Shown here: positions 21,531 through 32,124 of the stretch, in pieces
How positions within the stretch are numbered: position 1 is the first letter of the stretch
Layout of the letters: the number at the start of each line of letters is the position of its first letter
Source of the DNA: Lanius collurio
Taxonomy: Eukaryota; Chordata; Aves; Passeriformes; Laniidae
DNA length: 64,000 nucleotides
NCBI GenBank assembly: GCA_020086605.1
Contig: JACBWW010000046.1
Location: forward strand, 3,435,759 to 3,499,758
Direction: 5' to 3'
Notes under the pieces: generated by a model
What the model was told of the DNA's origin: nothing
What the model saw: only the letters and a program-made list of their open reading frames with translations
Databases searched by the model: none
Translations under genes and position numbers: made by a program

Positions 21531-24500
21531 GGCTCCATAATAGAGTTGATATTCCCAGGGAGTTCCACAGAGTCCAGAGCCTGTATTTCAGCTTTACCCA
21601 ACTAAAGCTGTATTTAGGAAAGATGCTGTTCCCCCTTACCCACAAGGAGGAGCAGCAGTGGTGGGACACAGAAAACCCCTTCAAGTCTCAGCTCTTCTTC
21701 TGGGGCTGGTTTTAGTCACAGCCCCTCAGGATCCTGTGTTTCCCTTCTCCAGGGGAAGCTCTGCAGCTCCTTGCTCACCTTTCTTTTAAAAAAAAACACC
21801 AAATAAAGCCCCAGGAAAAGTGGTGAGCTGCCACACTGCTCCCAAGGCACTGCAGTTTAAAAGATTGTAAAAAGAACAACAATTTTTCTCCTCCAAAGGG
21901 AGCCCCAAACACACATCCCAAGGAAAATAAAGCCCACAGACCACACAGGACTCCCAACACATTCTGTGCAAGTTTCAGTAACTCAGCTCCAGTGTAGCAA
22001 ATTTTCCTCCAGATTTTCTGCCTTCCCAAGAGCACAGCCCACAAGTGAAGGGGAATATCCACAATCCCTACACAGACCAGGATGGAAAAAGGAAGGTCTT
22101 CAACCTCCTGGGATTCACAGCTCCACACTAAACCCTTTTATTTCCCCACTGAAGGCAGGATGGTGGATGTGGGAGTGGAAGATTCATTAGCACCTGGGCA
22201 TTCATTTACCAACCAACCACTGACCCTCACAAGTGATTTATATTCCCAACAGATCGATGGGATTACCACAAATAAATGAATTCAAAGAAAAGAAGACAAG
22301 GATTAAGTGGTGAGGATCTTCTGGTAAAGAAAAAGAAAATTAGGTTAATTACAATCAAGTATCCGGATTTTTGAAATCTGCATGTAAAACGAGCAAAACA
22401 GAGAGAAAAAATCAGTTTTGCTATGCCACGTATAAATGAGTGGAGAGAAAGCACACTGCTAAAAAGTAGATTTCAGCCCACAAATAGCAAATTAGTATTT
22501 TACATTTTGGGTGAAAAAATAAGCCACTCAGATTGTCTAATTTGCTTAACAAGCAAATGGCATTTTCCTGTTTAAAAGAGAGATGAATGAAAAATGCAGG
22601 TATTTAGTGTTTGAGATTTTTCTGATTGTCAGATTTTTTAGTCCAAAAGGGAAGGGTTTGGCCTTCCAGGTATTAAAACTTTCTATATTTTAACTTGAAT
22701 AGAGCATCAGTTCACGGAAGTGGTTGTTCTGCACACCTGGGCATCCTTTTTGTGAGAAATAATCCTGCCCCCAGAGAAAGACAGACTTTGAGATTTCATC
22801 GCAAAATGGTTGTAAAGCTCTGGAAATCCTGACCTGGAAGGTACTAAAGGAAACCACCACTAGATATCACCATTTGACTATTTAATAAATCTCAGAAAGA
22901 TTGTTAATGTGTAAAAATCTCAATTATCCTCCAGGCAGATGAAGTCACCTTCTAGAGGAGCTTAATTCCCCCAGCTGAGGCAGGCTGGGGAACATCCTGA
23001 CCAAAGGATTGGGGAATTTAACTGGAGTCCAGCTTTCTACAGGGTCTGGGTCCCAGGACCTGGTGAATACTCCTCTGTGGGAACACAGAATGAGAGCTGG
23101 ATATGAAGGTAAAAATTCCCTGCCAGCATTTCTCCTGCAACATCGATTTTCTGGCATGTGGATAAAAATCAACTCCAGGCAGAATGTGGCCGTGGATGTC
23201 TGCCCTGTAAAATATGGCACTGCTTTCTTTTGTAATGAAATCCAGCTGCTGCCCTTCAGCGGGCTGGAAAAGCACCTTTCCAGGGATTTTCCCCATGGAA
23301 TTTGGGTTCACTGAGGCCTTTTTCCTGCTAGTGAAAACTGGCACAGGTCCAGCGCAGCTGATGGAGCTTTACTCAAACTCATAATGGGACTCAGCATCTT
23401 TAAAACATAAACAAATCCAAAGCAGGTCATGGATTGCAACATGTCAATTAAAATAAAATTGAAATTAAAGTAGTATTTAAGTGAGTAATAAATGTGTTTG
23501 TCTCATCTTTTTAGAAATTCCCAGATTTTGCCCCTAAAATGTATTCTGCAGCAACATCTTTCTTCCCACAGAGAGAAATTAATTTTGAGAAGTGACTTAA
23601 ATTCTGGATTAAACCTGAATAACAAATGCTGGGAGGTAGGGGGGAAGAACATGGACAGTATTTTTCCATGGGAAAAACTACATTAAATCAATAACAAAAC
23701 ACAATCTGCTTTACGTTAACCACGTGCATTTACCTTCATTTGTGCTGCGAAAACACGTGTCATTGGGGTGGTTTAAATTACCCATTTTCCTCAAAACACT
23801 GCTGTTGTGTGGTTTTATTTTCATTCCAGCTAAAATTATCCACATATGCAATAAAATTAATTTTTAAATGAGCTCTGAAACCAGGCCTGAGAAGAGATAG
23901 GATGAACACAACTTGCCAATAACCTCAGGTTGTGCCAAACTCCCATTATTTTATGTTTTCTCCTCTGCCACTCCATTTGTGTCATGGGGATGGAGAAGCA
24001 GATCCAGCAGGGATTCTCCCACTGCTGCTGAGCCATTGACTGCAGTCCCTGGGGTGGGAGGGAGGTGAGCAGCACAGCAGAGAGGGGCTCCTCCAACGCT
24101 TTTCTCAGCGCTGGGAAGGACTGGAAACCACCCGAGTCTGGAGCTCAGGTTTAACCTCCGACTTCCTCATTTCCTGAGGAAGAACCTTGTGCATTTAACT
24201 TCTTTCCAGACTTTGGCCTCAACTATAAATAGCTCCCAGGGGGAACCAAGGGCTGTGGCACGGCAGCACAAATGCCACAGAGCACTTCTTGCCATGGATA
24301 ATTGCAAACCCTTTGGCTACTGATGCCCTCTGGAATATTTCCCTCTCACCCTCAGTTAACTCATTCTCTGCACCTCCACCAAGGAAATCTGGAGAGCTCT
24401 GCCCACCCTGGACTCCTCTGGAATTTAATGAAGTCATTTGGCTTCTTCCAAAGGACTCCTGCTTGATTTTGAATGCTGAGAAGAGGATTAATGAGACACA

Positions 24501-24892
24501 CATGGAATTAGGGCAATGCATAGGGAAGCAAATCATCCTTTTCCTCTCATGCTCCTAGAAAGCAAGGACAAGATTCAGTACTGCTCACATTCCTTGCACC
24601 AAGGTCAGTGGGAATTATGGACCAGGCAATGACCAGTTAAGTCTTGGGTGTGCATAAGTCTGATTTTATTAATTTATTTCCTTGTCAGGAATTATCTTAC
24701 CCTGTCATTTGAATCCTTTGCACACTCAGATCACTTCTCCCTCAGGAGCAGCTTCTTCTCAATCCTACTGATATTTTCTTTCAGCTCAGAGAAGACTTTA
24801 AGAAATGTCCAAGAAATAAGGATACTGGATTAAAACAAACAAAACAAAACAAAAAAAAATCCAACCACAAGCAAGAACACACAACAAAAATC

Positions 24893-24898
24893 TTTATT
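24893..24898 (-). terminator. Candidate polyadenylation signal of the TASL-like gene
   Basis: AATAAA on the minus strand, about 590 nt after the stop codon. It would give a short 3' UTR. It is the first canonical hexamer I noticed on this strand after the stop. Confidence 0.45.
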
Positions 24899-25154
24899 AG
24901 AGAAGACTTCTGTAGAGCAGGTAACAGTCCAATTCATCTATCATTTTACAGTGATGACATAATGAATAATTTCCAGCTGAAATATTTGCTGAGAAGCAAG
25001 AGGAAGGGGAGAAAATGTATTTGAAAGCTAAACAACAGTATTTCCATACCAAAATCTGCATTTAAATTTCCAAATGCAGATGCAGGGATCTTGCACTACT
25101 TTTTCAGGAATGCTGCAGTCATCTTTGCTTGCTGATTTTGCAGAAATTAAACGC

Positions 25155-25250
25155 TTTTATATGTGGATGTGGCACTTGGTTTAGTGGTGCTGGGATAATG
25201 GTTGGATTTGATCTTAGTGCTCATTTCCAAACCTAATAAGTTCTATGATT
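25155..25250 (+). repeat. CR1 3' tail
   Basis: "ggtttagtggtgctgggata", "atggttggatttgatcttag" and "aagttctatgatt" match a sense CR1 terminus. It lies in the TASL-like 3' UTR. Confidence 0.65.
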
Positions 25251-25487
25251 ATATGTATATATATCATAGAAACACAATTAACCAGTATTTGGAGATAAAT
25301 TAGTTTCAAATTCTCCATTAGAAAACAGAAAACAGTGACCTTTACTTCCCCTTCTACCGAAGGGGTTTAAGCCTTAAAATATTAATTACAACAAGTGTAG
25401 TGTGTAAATGTTTCCATTTCCCAACCTAATCCTTGGAGTGAAACATTCATACCCGAATCCCATCCTCTCCTAAGCTGAGCAGCTCAG

Positions 25488-26417
25488 TCAGGATGTGAAT
25501 TCCAACCTGCAGCTCCATTTTGCACCCACTATGTTGGAGATCTGGAGGTTTGGTGTGCTGAACTCGGAGCTGTTCCTGTTGGGAGCGTTGCGGGAGCTGA
25601 ACAAAGCCAGCGAGTGCAAGAGGGCTCCTCTGGCTCTGGAGGTTTCGATGTTCTGCTCCTGGGAGATCTGAACACTTATCTGGTCCAGGCTGTTCCTTAT
25701 CCAGCTGCAGGTGAGGAGGTTTGTTATGGAACCACATCTGGCCAGGCTTTCTTCAAAAAACTCTTTATAGAGCTCTGCCACTTTGGCTTCCATGTACTTG
25801 TTGAGTGTGGAGTTGGAAAGAGGCTCCTCACTGAGCACGATGCTCCTTTCTCCAGCTTCATCTCCAGGCAGGGACATCACATTGGGCTTTTTGGGGGGAT
25901 GCTCACACGGAATGGGGGACTGACCCAGGGGAATATCTATGGAGAGCAGGACGGGGCCATCAGGAAGCTCATCCCACACACGGTCCAGGACACAGCCCGA
26001 GTCACACGTGTGGCCCCCCACACGGTCCCCCCCGATCTGCAGGTCAGGATAGTTCTGGTAAATGCTGTTACATGGCCAGGATCTGTACAAATCCACCTGG
26101 TCTAGGCTTCCTTCTCTCTTGGGGATATGTAAAGCTGGGGATGCAGCTCCTTTAGCCAGCATTTCCTGGTCTTTTGAGGGCTTCTTTTCTACGGATCCCC
26201 ATCGAGGGCTGCTCCTCGCTTCCACTTTGCTGCTCCTGGCAGAGAGCTCCCCCTGCTTCTCACATCCATCAGCAAAGCCTTTAATTTTGGGGATGTCTAC
26301 AAGTTTCTGTCTCCAGATTGCCTCTTTAGCCTTTTGGGATGCAGGAGATTTGCGAGGCTTATCTTGATGACAGCTTTCTTTATAGATGAGCCTCATTAGG
26401 ATGCCTTCTGCCAGCAT
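25488..26417 (-). CDS. TASL2: TASL-family adaptor (TLR adaptor interacting with SLC15A4 on the lysosome), TASL2-like
   Basis: One coding exon, 309 residues (human TASL, formerly CXorf21, is about 301). TASL is recruited to endolysosomes by the transporter SLC15A4 and activates IRF5 downstream of TLR7/8/9. Family features seen: N-terminal MLAEGILMRL, matching the short hydrophobic segment that inserts into SLC15A4; a central block SIYQNYPDLQIGG at 118-130; SNSTLNKYMEAKVAELYKEF at 201-220; LDQISVQISQEQNIETSRAR at 244-263; and a C-terminal pLxIS motif (N290-L-Q-I-S294) that would be the IRF5 docking and phosphorylation site. The ATG at 26417 (CACCATGC) is chosen because it starts the SLC15A4-binding segment; the frame opens earlier only with TTG. 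The TASL2 assignment rests on adjacency to SH3BGRL, as I recall for mouse Gm6377, and is less certain than the family call. Confidence 0.9.
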   Translation of the reverse strand: MLAEGILMRLIYKESCHQDKPRKSPASQKAKEAIWRQKLVDIPKIKGFADGCEKQGELSARSSKVEARSSPRWGSVEKKPSKDQEMLAKGAASPALHIPKREGSLDQVDLYRSWPCNSIYQNYPDLQIGGDRVGGHTCDSGCVLDRVWDELPDGPVLLSIDIPLGQSPIPCEHPPKKPNVMSLPGDEAGERSIVLSEEPLSNSTLNKYMEAKVAELYKEFFEESLARCGSITNLLTCSWIRNSLDQISVQISQEQNIETSRARGALLHSLALFSSRNAPNRNSSEFSTPNLQISNIVGAKWSCRLEFTS

Positions 26418-26468
26418 GGTGACAAGTGTGAGCAACAGGGATCACCAGAGTTCCATGGAGCCCTGGGA
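26418..26468 (-). other. TASL-like 5' UTR segment and splice acceptor of the coding exon
   Basis: A pyrimidine-rich acceptor (TGTGCCTGTCTTTCAG) ends at 26469, so the coding exon probably starts at 26468, 51 nt before the ATG. A short upstream ORF (ATG GAA CTC TGG TGA) lies in this leader and could reduce translation. TASL genes are known to have non-coding 5' exons, consistent with an acceptor here. Confidence 0.55.
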
Positions 26469-26484
26469 CTGAAAGACAGGCACA

Positions 26485-26560
26485 ATACAACAACAACAAC
26501 AAATATTCAACAACTATTATATAATAATTATATTATCATTACTATTATTATTATTAATGA
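26485..26560. repeat. (AAC)n / (ATT)n simple repeat
   Basis: Starts with caacaacaacaacaa and changes to att-rich triplets, directly upstream of the TASL-like coding exon's acceptor. Confidence 0.85.
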
Positions 26561-27984
26561 ACAATGCACTTGTCACAAAGACAGAATTTTCTTTCTCTCT
26601 CAAGCATTTATTTTTAGCAAACCTTAAACTGTATGCTTTTCCTCTTTACCATGTCCACAAAAAACATTCTGAAGATACAGGGAGGGCATTAATCAGCTGC
26701 TTCATCTGTAACATCCCTTCTGCTCCCAGGTCTCTTCTGCATCATGGCAACTTGAGACAGATTGTACTTTATAAGCTGTAAAAATCAGCAAAATCGTTTT
26801 ACTTGTCAGTATCAATACCATCAGTAATCAATCAATGTTTTCCATTAAAAGACAACAACTTCCAAGAGCTAAAGAGGTGACATAGAAAGAAATAAAAATT
26901 AAATTCATATTTAGAGGTTGTTTCTGACTTGAGCCCTCCTGTGAGGTGCCAAGGAGCTTCAAAAGATACTGAGAGTTCTGCAAGTACAATAAAACTGTAC
27001 TCAAAATGCAGATCAAATGTATTTGGAGTACCTCTTAATGACGAACTTAAAAGACATAAATAGTTAATCTGTCTTCCCCAACAGTGATAATAGTGAAGAG
27101 ATAAGTGGCTCAAAATAATTCACTACATTTAATGATTCCTTATCATTCCTTTCCAATTCATTGACTGTTAAAATCAATGGGAATTTTCACACTAAGAGTC
27201 TGACCTGAACTCCCTGAAGAGAAGATCATCACCTCTGCTTTTATGGGGGAGTGGGAAACATGAACCTAAGAAAATCATTCAGTTCTTCAAATATCCTTTT
27301 AATCTCTCATAATCAAAGTACCCACATACCCAAATGGTGCTGTGGCTCAACACTTTTCACCACGCCCCCACACCCTGGTATATTTGAAAATCGCTACACT
27401 GGGTCACTTTTCAATCCCAGTGCTCCTTCCAGGAGATATTCTAAAACTTCATTTATTTGAGAGACAGAAATTTTCACCTTCCCCCTGAAATTTACATGTT
27501 GGTACAGCACAACTCTTTGATTTTTTATTTTTGTGGCACACTTCCCTCCCTGAAGGTGAAAGCAATACTGGAATTTTGAGGCCAAATCAGGCATGAAAGG
27601 CAGGAGACTTGGTTATCTACAGAGTTATTTACATATGCAAAAAGCAGAGCAACACTTCCTTAAGCACTTCAGGGACTTGATAAACCAATCTCCAAAGAAA
27701 GAAGAATACTTGGCAGTCCAAATCTTGCTGAAGGTCGATGGAATTTGAAATGCTATGTGCCTTGTAGGATGTGGGTAACCAGGTCCTTATCCTGGTCTGT
27801 AGGAGGTCAAGGTACCCAGCTCCTTTCCTGCTGATAAATTCTGGTTTATTACTTTGAAAGTGCTCATGAAAAGCTAAAATATGGTAATCTTAGAAAAAGT
27901 GATCCCCTCCAAATAAAGTAAGTAGTTCCCATGTTCTGGAATAAAGTATAAGGAAAAGAGAAAGGCACAAAAAGCCCAACTTAC

Positions 27985-28420
27985 CCAGCCCAGTCGGATC
28001 TTAGGAGGATTTCCCCGAGCCCAGAGCTCTCCTGCTACAGCTGCTGGGAGAGGGCAGATGGTTACACACTCTTTCCTCACTGCTGTCTGTGCAGAAAAAG
28101 TCTGACGCACTCATGATGCAGTTCCCAACTTTCTTTCCTCATAAAACAGAAGTGATCCCACTGAGAAAGGGTGCGGGTTTTGAACACAAAGTGAGGGCTA
28201 AGTCTAAAAGAGGATGTTTGAAAATGAATTGAGATGTTTCTGACCACAGTACGGTGCTGAGGAGCTTCTGACTGCCAGAGCAGGGCACAGGGAGGAGCAG
28301 AGGGTCAGGGCTGTGCTGGGCAGAACGAAATCAGAACCAAATTCCACTTCCAGTGGCAGGAGCTCGGTGCTGCTCAGCTGACTGGTGGACTTACACCACT
28401 TCCCCTTTGGAAACATGCAG
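27985..28420 (-). promoter_or_regulatory. Candidate promoter and non-coding first exon of the TASL-like gene
   Basis: A strong donor, GGCTGG|GTAAGT, ends a possible exon at 27985, and the matching acceptor is at 26469. Upstream, the minus strand carries AAAGGGGAAGTGG (28396-28408 region), close to the PU.1/ETS consensus, and another GAGGAAAG core near 28135. These would suit myeloid or B-cell expression, as known for TASL. Transcription start and exon limits are guesses. The CpG island at 30.1-30.4 kb is the competing candidate promoter. Confidence 0.25.
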
Positions 28421-28879
28421 CTAAATTTAGAGTCTAGTGATGTGTCACTGATAGGAAAGAAGTTGGCAACTTCCTTTCATCCGTTTTTTGATGAAATACC
28501 CTGTGTCTATAAAATACAAACATGGCAATGTGCCAATCTGAAAGCAGCAGCCAGTGGACAGCTCTGCGCAATCGTGTTGCTCATTGAACAAAACTACTTT
28601 TGGGGGGCTCAAAAATCACCTCTGGCATGTCCCAGGTGTCCCCACAGGGGTTTTAGGTGTTCTCTTCTAGCTGAAGCCGAGTTTATGCACTGAGCCACCC
28701 CACCCCTCAGCACTAAGTCCAGCCCACAGACAGTCAGAAGTTTTCTGTTGATGCCTTTTCTAACTTTCCTTTTCCCAGAAGATAAAAACCCCCACTACAT
28801 AAGAAGCAGAATCTCATCTAAGTACTAGATAAAAGATTCTAAATGACCCTGTTTAATGACAGGAGCAAGACACAAATGG

Positions 28880-29090
28880 TCACCCAGTCCCACTCCCTGC
28901 CATGGACAGGGACACCTTCCACTAGCCCAGGTTGCTCCAAGTCCCATCCAACCTGGCCTTGGACACTTCCAGGGATCCAGGGGCAGCCACAGCTTCTCTG
29001 GGTAGCCTGTGCCAGGGACTCACCACCCTCACAGGGAAGAATTTCTTCCTAATATCTAATCTGACCCTGCCCCCGTCAGTGGGAAGTCAT
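28880..29090 (-). repeat. CR1 LINE 3' fragment
   Basis: "ccatggacagggacaccttc", "cactagcccaggttgctcca" and "gaatttcttcctaatatcta". The extreme terminus is missing. Confidence 0.82.
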
Positions 29091-29559
29091 GCTGTGCTTT
29101 AGAAAGTTTGGACTAATTGTGGCCATACAGGTTCAATGAAGTCTGTAAAATTACCTCTCTTCCCTCCTTTTCACCTGTATTTCACAGAAGACTTCAGTTT
29201 TAATGGAGGCAAAATGCAAGCTATTTTTACTCCCACCAAATTTATATAAAACTCATTTATTGTTTAAAAGCTGTTCAAAATTATCTGATTTTTAATAATC
29301 TTATATGAGCAATTTCTGCACAGAAATTGTGGCTGGAACTCCAGCAGAATCACGCCCCACAGTCTTGGTGGGCAAGAACCAGGATGGATCAAATTCCAAA
29401 TAGTTTTAAACCTCGCCAGGCTGGTAATTAGTGCCAGCTGCAGCTGGAATTCTTGTGCAGCTGTTTCAACAAAACCCAAAAGTAAGAGAGAGAGAAGAAA
29501 TCAAGTCAGGTAATTTGTGCGGAGTGATTAAAACCAAGTCAATTTCCATTTCATACCCA

Positions 29560-29660
29560 GCAAGCTGATCTGTGGAAGGTGCCCCTGCCCATGGTGAGGG
29601 TGAAATGAGATCAGCTTCAACCAGCCTTCCAATCCAAACCATTCTGTGGGATTCCAGTGT
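29560..29660 (+). repeat. CR1 3' tail
   Basis: "ggaaggtgcccctgcccatg" and "cttccaatccaaaccattct" in the sense orientation. Confidence 0.7.
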
Positions 29661-30119
29661 TAAATGTATCAATACCCATGGAAATCAATGTATTCTCTCA
29701 ATAAGATCTTACCAAAAAGAAATTCCCTTTTATTTACAAAAATAAAGTCAGAACGAGACAGAACCAAAGTTATTTCAGAAGCTGAGCACAGTCTGCAGTT
29801 AGGACAAACAGCAATGCAAGGATGTCAGAATCTAGAGCTGAATGTATATTGACAAAGAATTAAAAATTACTCTTACAGTACCATTCATATATGGAAAAAA
29901 TAAATGCTACCACACAAAATTGTATTATAGGAACTGTGACTGCACGTAGAGACCCTTTTTTAAAAAAGGCTGAGTACTTCACATGCACATAAACATGAAA
30001 TAGATATTAGCTAATTTGAAAGGTTTCATGTTGGGGATTTTCCCCTAAGCACAGCTGTTGCGAGCCCTTTATTTTCTATTCTACAGGGAATTTCACTCTA
30101 ACAGCCCAACATCACTCCG

Positions 30120-30370
30120 GCTCACAACAAACGCCTCACAGAAAACGCAAACCGCCCGGCCCGCCCTCAACCGGCGCGGCTTAAATAGACGAGGGGGCGG
30201 GGCTTAGAGCTGACTGACAGCGGCGTTGCCCAATAGAAAGGCAGGGAGGGCCCGCCCCGGCCGCTGAGTGGTTGCTGGTTGCCGCAGCAACGGCGCGTGG
30301 CGGCGGCGCTGCGGGCCCGGGCGCCATTGCGGGCCCTCACAGCGGGGCCGGGCGGGACGCGGGCTCCTTC
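30120..30370. promoter_or_regulatory. Isolated CpG island with core-promoter elements
   Basis: A sharp GC- and CpG-rich block in an AT-rich background. Read on the minus strand, in order, it has an RFX X-box (30291-30278), an inverted CCAAT box (about 30233-30229), a GC box CCCCGCCCCC (about 30206-30196) and TATTTAAG (about 30187-30180). That arrangement predicts a start site near 30150 transcribing toward the TASL-like gene. A plus-strand transcript is equally possible. No conserved coding exon is adjacent. Confidence 0.6.
30278..30291. promoter_or_regulatory. RFX-type X-box
   Basis: GTTGCCGCAGCAAC is a 14-bp inverted repeat with the spacing of the RFX consensus (GTTGCC-NN-RGCAAC). RFX factors bind such sites in promoters of ciliary and some immune genes. 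Its place inside a CpG island supports function, but binding is not shown. Confidence 0.5.
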
Positions 30371-31192
30371 CTGGGTCTGATCCACTTCGCTTCGTGTAAA
30401 CACAAAATATCCTGCCCTGCGTGCTGCGAAAGGGCCCAGGAAAGAACTGAGGCCACATGGAAATTATAGTGCTGCTGACATTGTAATAATGATGTGCTGG
30501 TTTCCTTTTATTTAAGGATTTTGAAATACTGAGCAAATTAAAAGGAAGAAATGGCCAAGTTACTGGTGGTATCAATAAACCAACTGCGAAAGAAGGAATT
30601 ACTATAAGGAATTATAGTATACAGGAATAACATATTGCTATATTGTGTATGGGTATAAATATTTATAAATATATACAGATATATACAATATTCATAATTA
30701 CTATATATTACTGTTACAATATATACAGGGCCAAGTCTGATACTTCATGAATACAGTGCATGTATTTTGTACTAAATATATTTATTTTGCATACTCAATA
30801 CTCACTGCTGTGCTCACCTGTAGTAATCCAGCAATTTCTACTTCATCACCTCGATTTTTACAATCCTTTTGCATTTCCAGACGTTCACCAGTACAGACTA
30901 ATATTTTTAATAAAAAACTTCAATATTGTCATAATGAACCTTTCAATCTAAAACATCCTACCAATATCGCAGAATATAGATAAGTCACAGAATATTTCTG
31001 CAGGAAACTAAGTAAAAGGCAAAGATTTGGGAATGATTTGTGCCATGGGATTAGGATCTGAGCAACCTGGTGTAGGGAAAGTTGTCACACATTTTGTGCA
31101 CACATGAAGCCTGGTTTTTAAAGATTTTGGGAAACTATTTTTATTGAGCTTTACATTAATGACTAACAACTGGGTTTTTAAGACTTTTTAAT

Positions 31193-31209
31193 AAAAAAAA
31201 AAAAAAAAA
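31193..31209. repeat. Poly-A run
   Basis: An uninterrupted A run in intergenic sequence, with no recognisable element body attached. Confidence 0.9.
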
Positions 31210-32124
31210 TGAAAAGCAGAGATTCTTCTGAGGGGGTACACAGGGGAGGTAAATGGGATTCATTACAATTTAGAAATGGCATTCACGGCCCTTCTCCCAC
31301 CTTACAGGCCAGTTCTAAGACACTACGGAGGGACAAGTGTGAGGGACAAGCAATAATCCCCTTGAGAAGGCATCCTGTGACCGACAGTGCTTGGCTGTGC
31401 TTTAGCTGCTCACACAGCAGCTGACCCTGTGAGAATTACAAACCACTCTTTAAAAGATCAGGTTGTTGGTTTCCTCCAGAGGATGTGAATTGAAGTCTGG
31501 AATTTGGGCAAATCCCAGGGCAGGTCAGAGGCAGAGAATGCCATTTCTGTAACTCTTCCATCTTCCAGGGGGTGCAGAACTTGCAGCGCGTGAAGCGGCA
31601 GGGAGGTACCTGCTGATGCACCAGGCAAACAGGGAAGGGAAAAGTGAAGTTTCAGTTTAAAATTTATCCTGCGCTGCCCTGTGGCAACACAAATATGAAA
31701 TACCACAGCTCCCTGCTGTGAGCAGCATAAAGCTAATTAATTACAGTTTGTAAACGAGCAGGAGAGGTGAGCGAGCTCTGTGAGTGTTGGAGCAGCTGCT
31801 GTATCCCGGCCACTTCCAACCAGTCCCTGCCCTGGGGAATGAGTGGGAAAGCCAGATAATGTGGGAAATAACCCACACCTTGACACACCGTTTTGGGTGG
31901 GTGTATCCTAAATTAAATCCCATTTAATAATTAAATCCCATTAGCTGCAACAGGTGAGGGATCCAGCCCAGCAGACTTCACCCACAGCAGCAGCGAATCC
32001 CTGATGTTCACCTCGTATAAATCCTGAACTTTTAAAAAGCAGTATTTTCATCTGCAAACTCCACTTTTTTCCAGCTTCAAACTTCAAACCATGAACAAAA
32101 CATGCAAACAAGTCATGGTGTGAG

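Larger units (their letters stand above)
17357..24892. other. Region upstream of the NHE-like gene, downstream of the TASL-like gene
   Basis: This should contain the exchanger's 5' UTR and promoter (just right of 17356), but no CpG island or TATA element is obvious. It holds CR1 fragments at 18443-18670, 19203-19262 and 21178-21530. The long open frames near 21.2-21.7 kb are repeat-derived. No gene is supported. Confidence 0.5.
26469..32124. other. Intergenic region between TASL-like gene and SH3BGRL
   Basis: It holds an (AAC)n/(ATT)n simple repeat, CR1 pieces at 28880-29090 and 29560-29660, an isolated CpG island at 30120-30370, a very AT-rich stretch at 30600-30760 and a poly-A run near 31193-31209. 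No coding gene is supported. Confidence 0.5.

Noticed and set aside
21197..21715. 172-codon plus-strand open frame.
   Set aside because: It is made of an inverted CR1 fragment.
26418..26435. Six-residue N-terminal extension of the TASL-like protein.
   Set aside because: It begins with TTG, not ATG; the ATG at 26417 aligns with the known TASL N-terminus.
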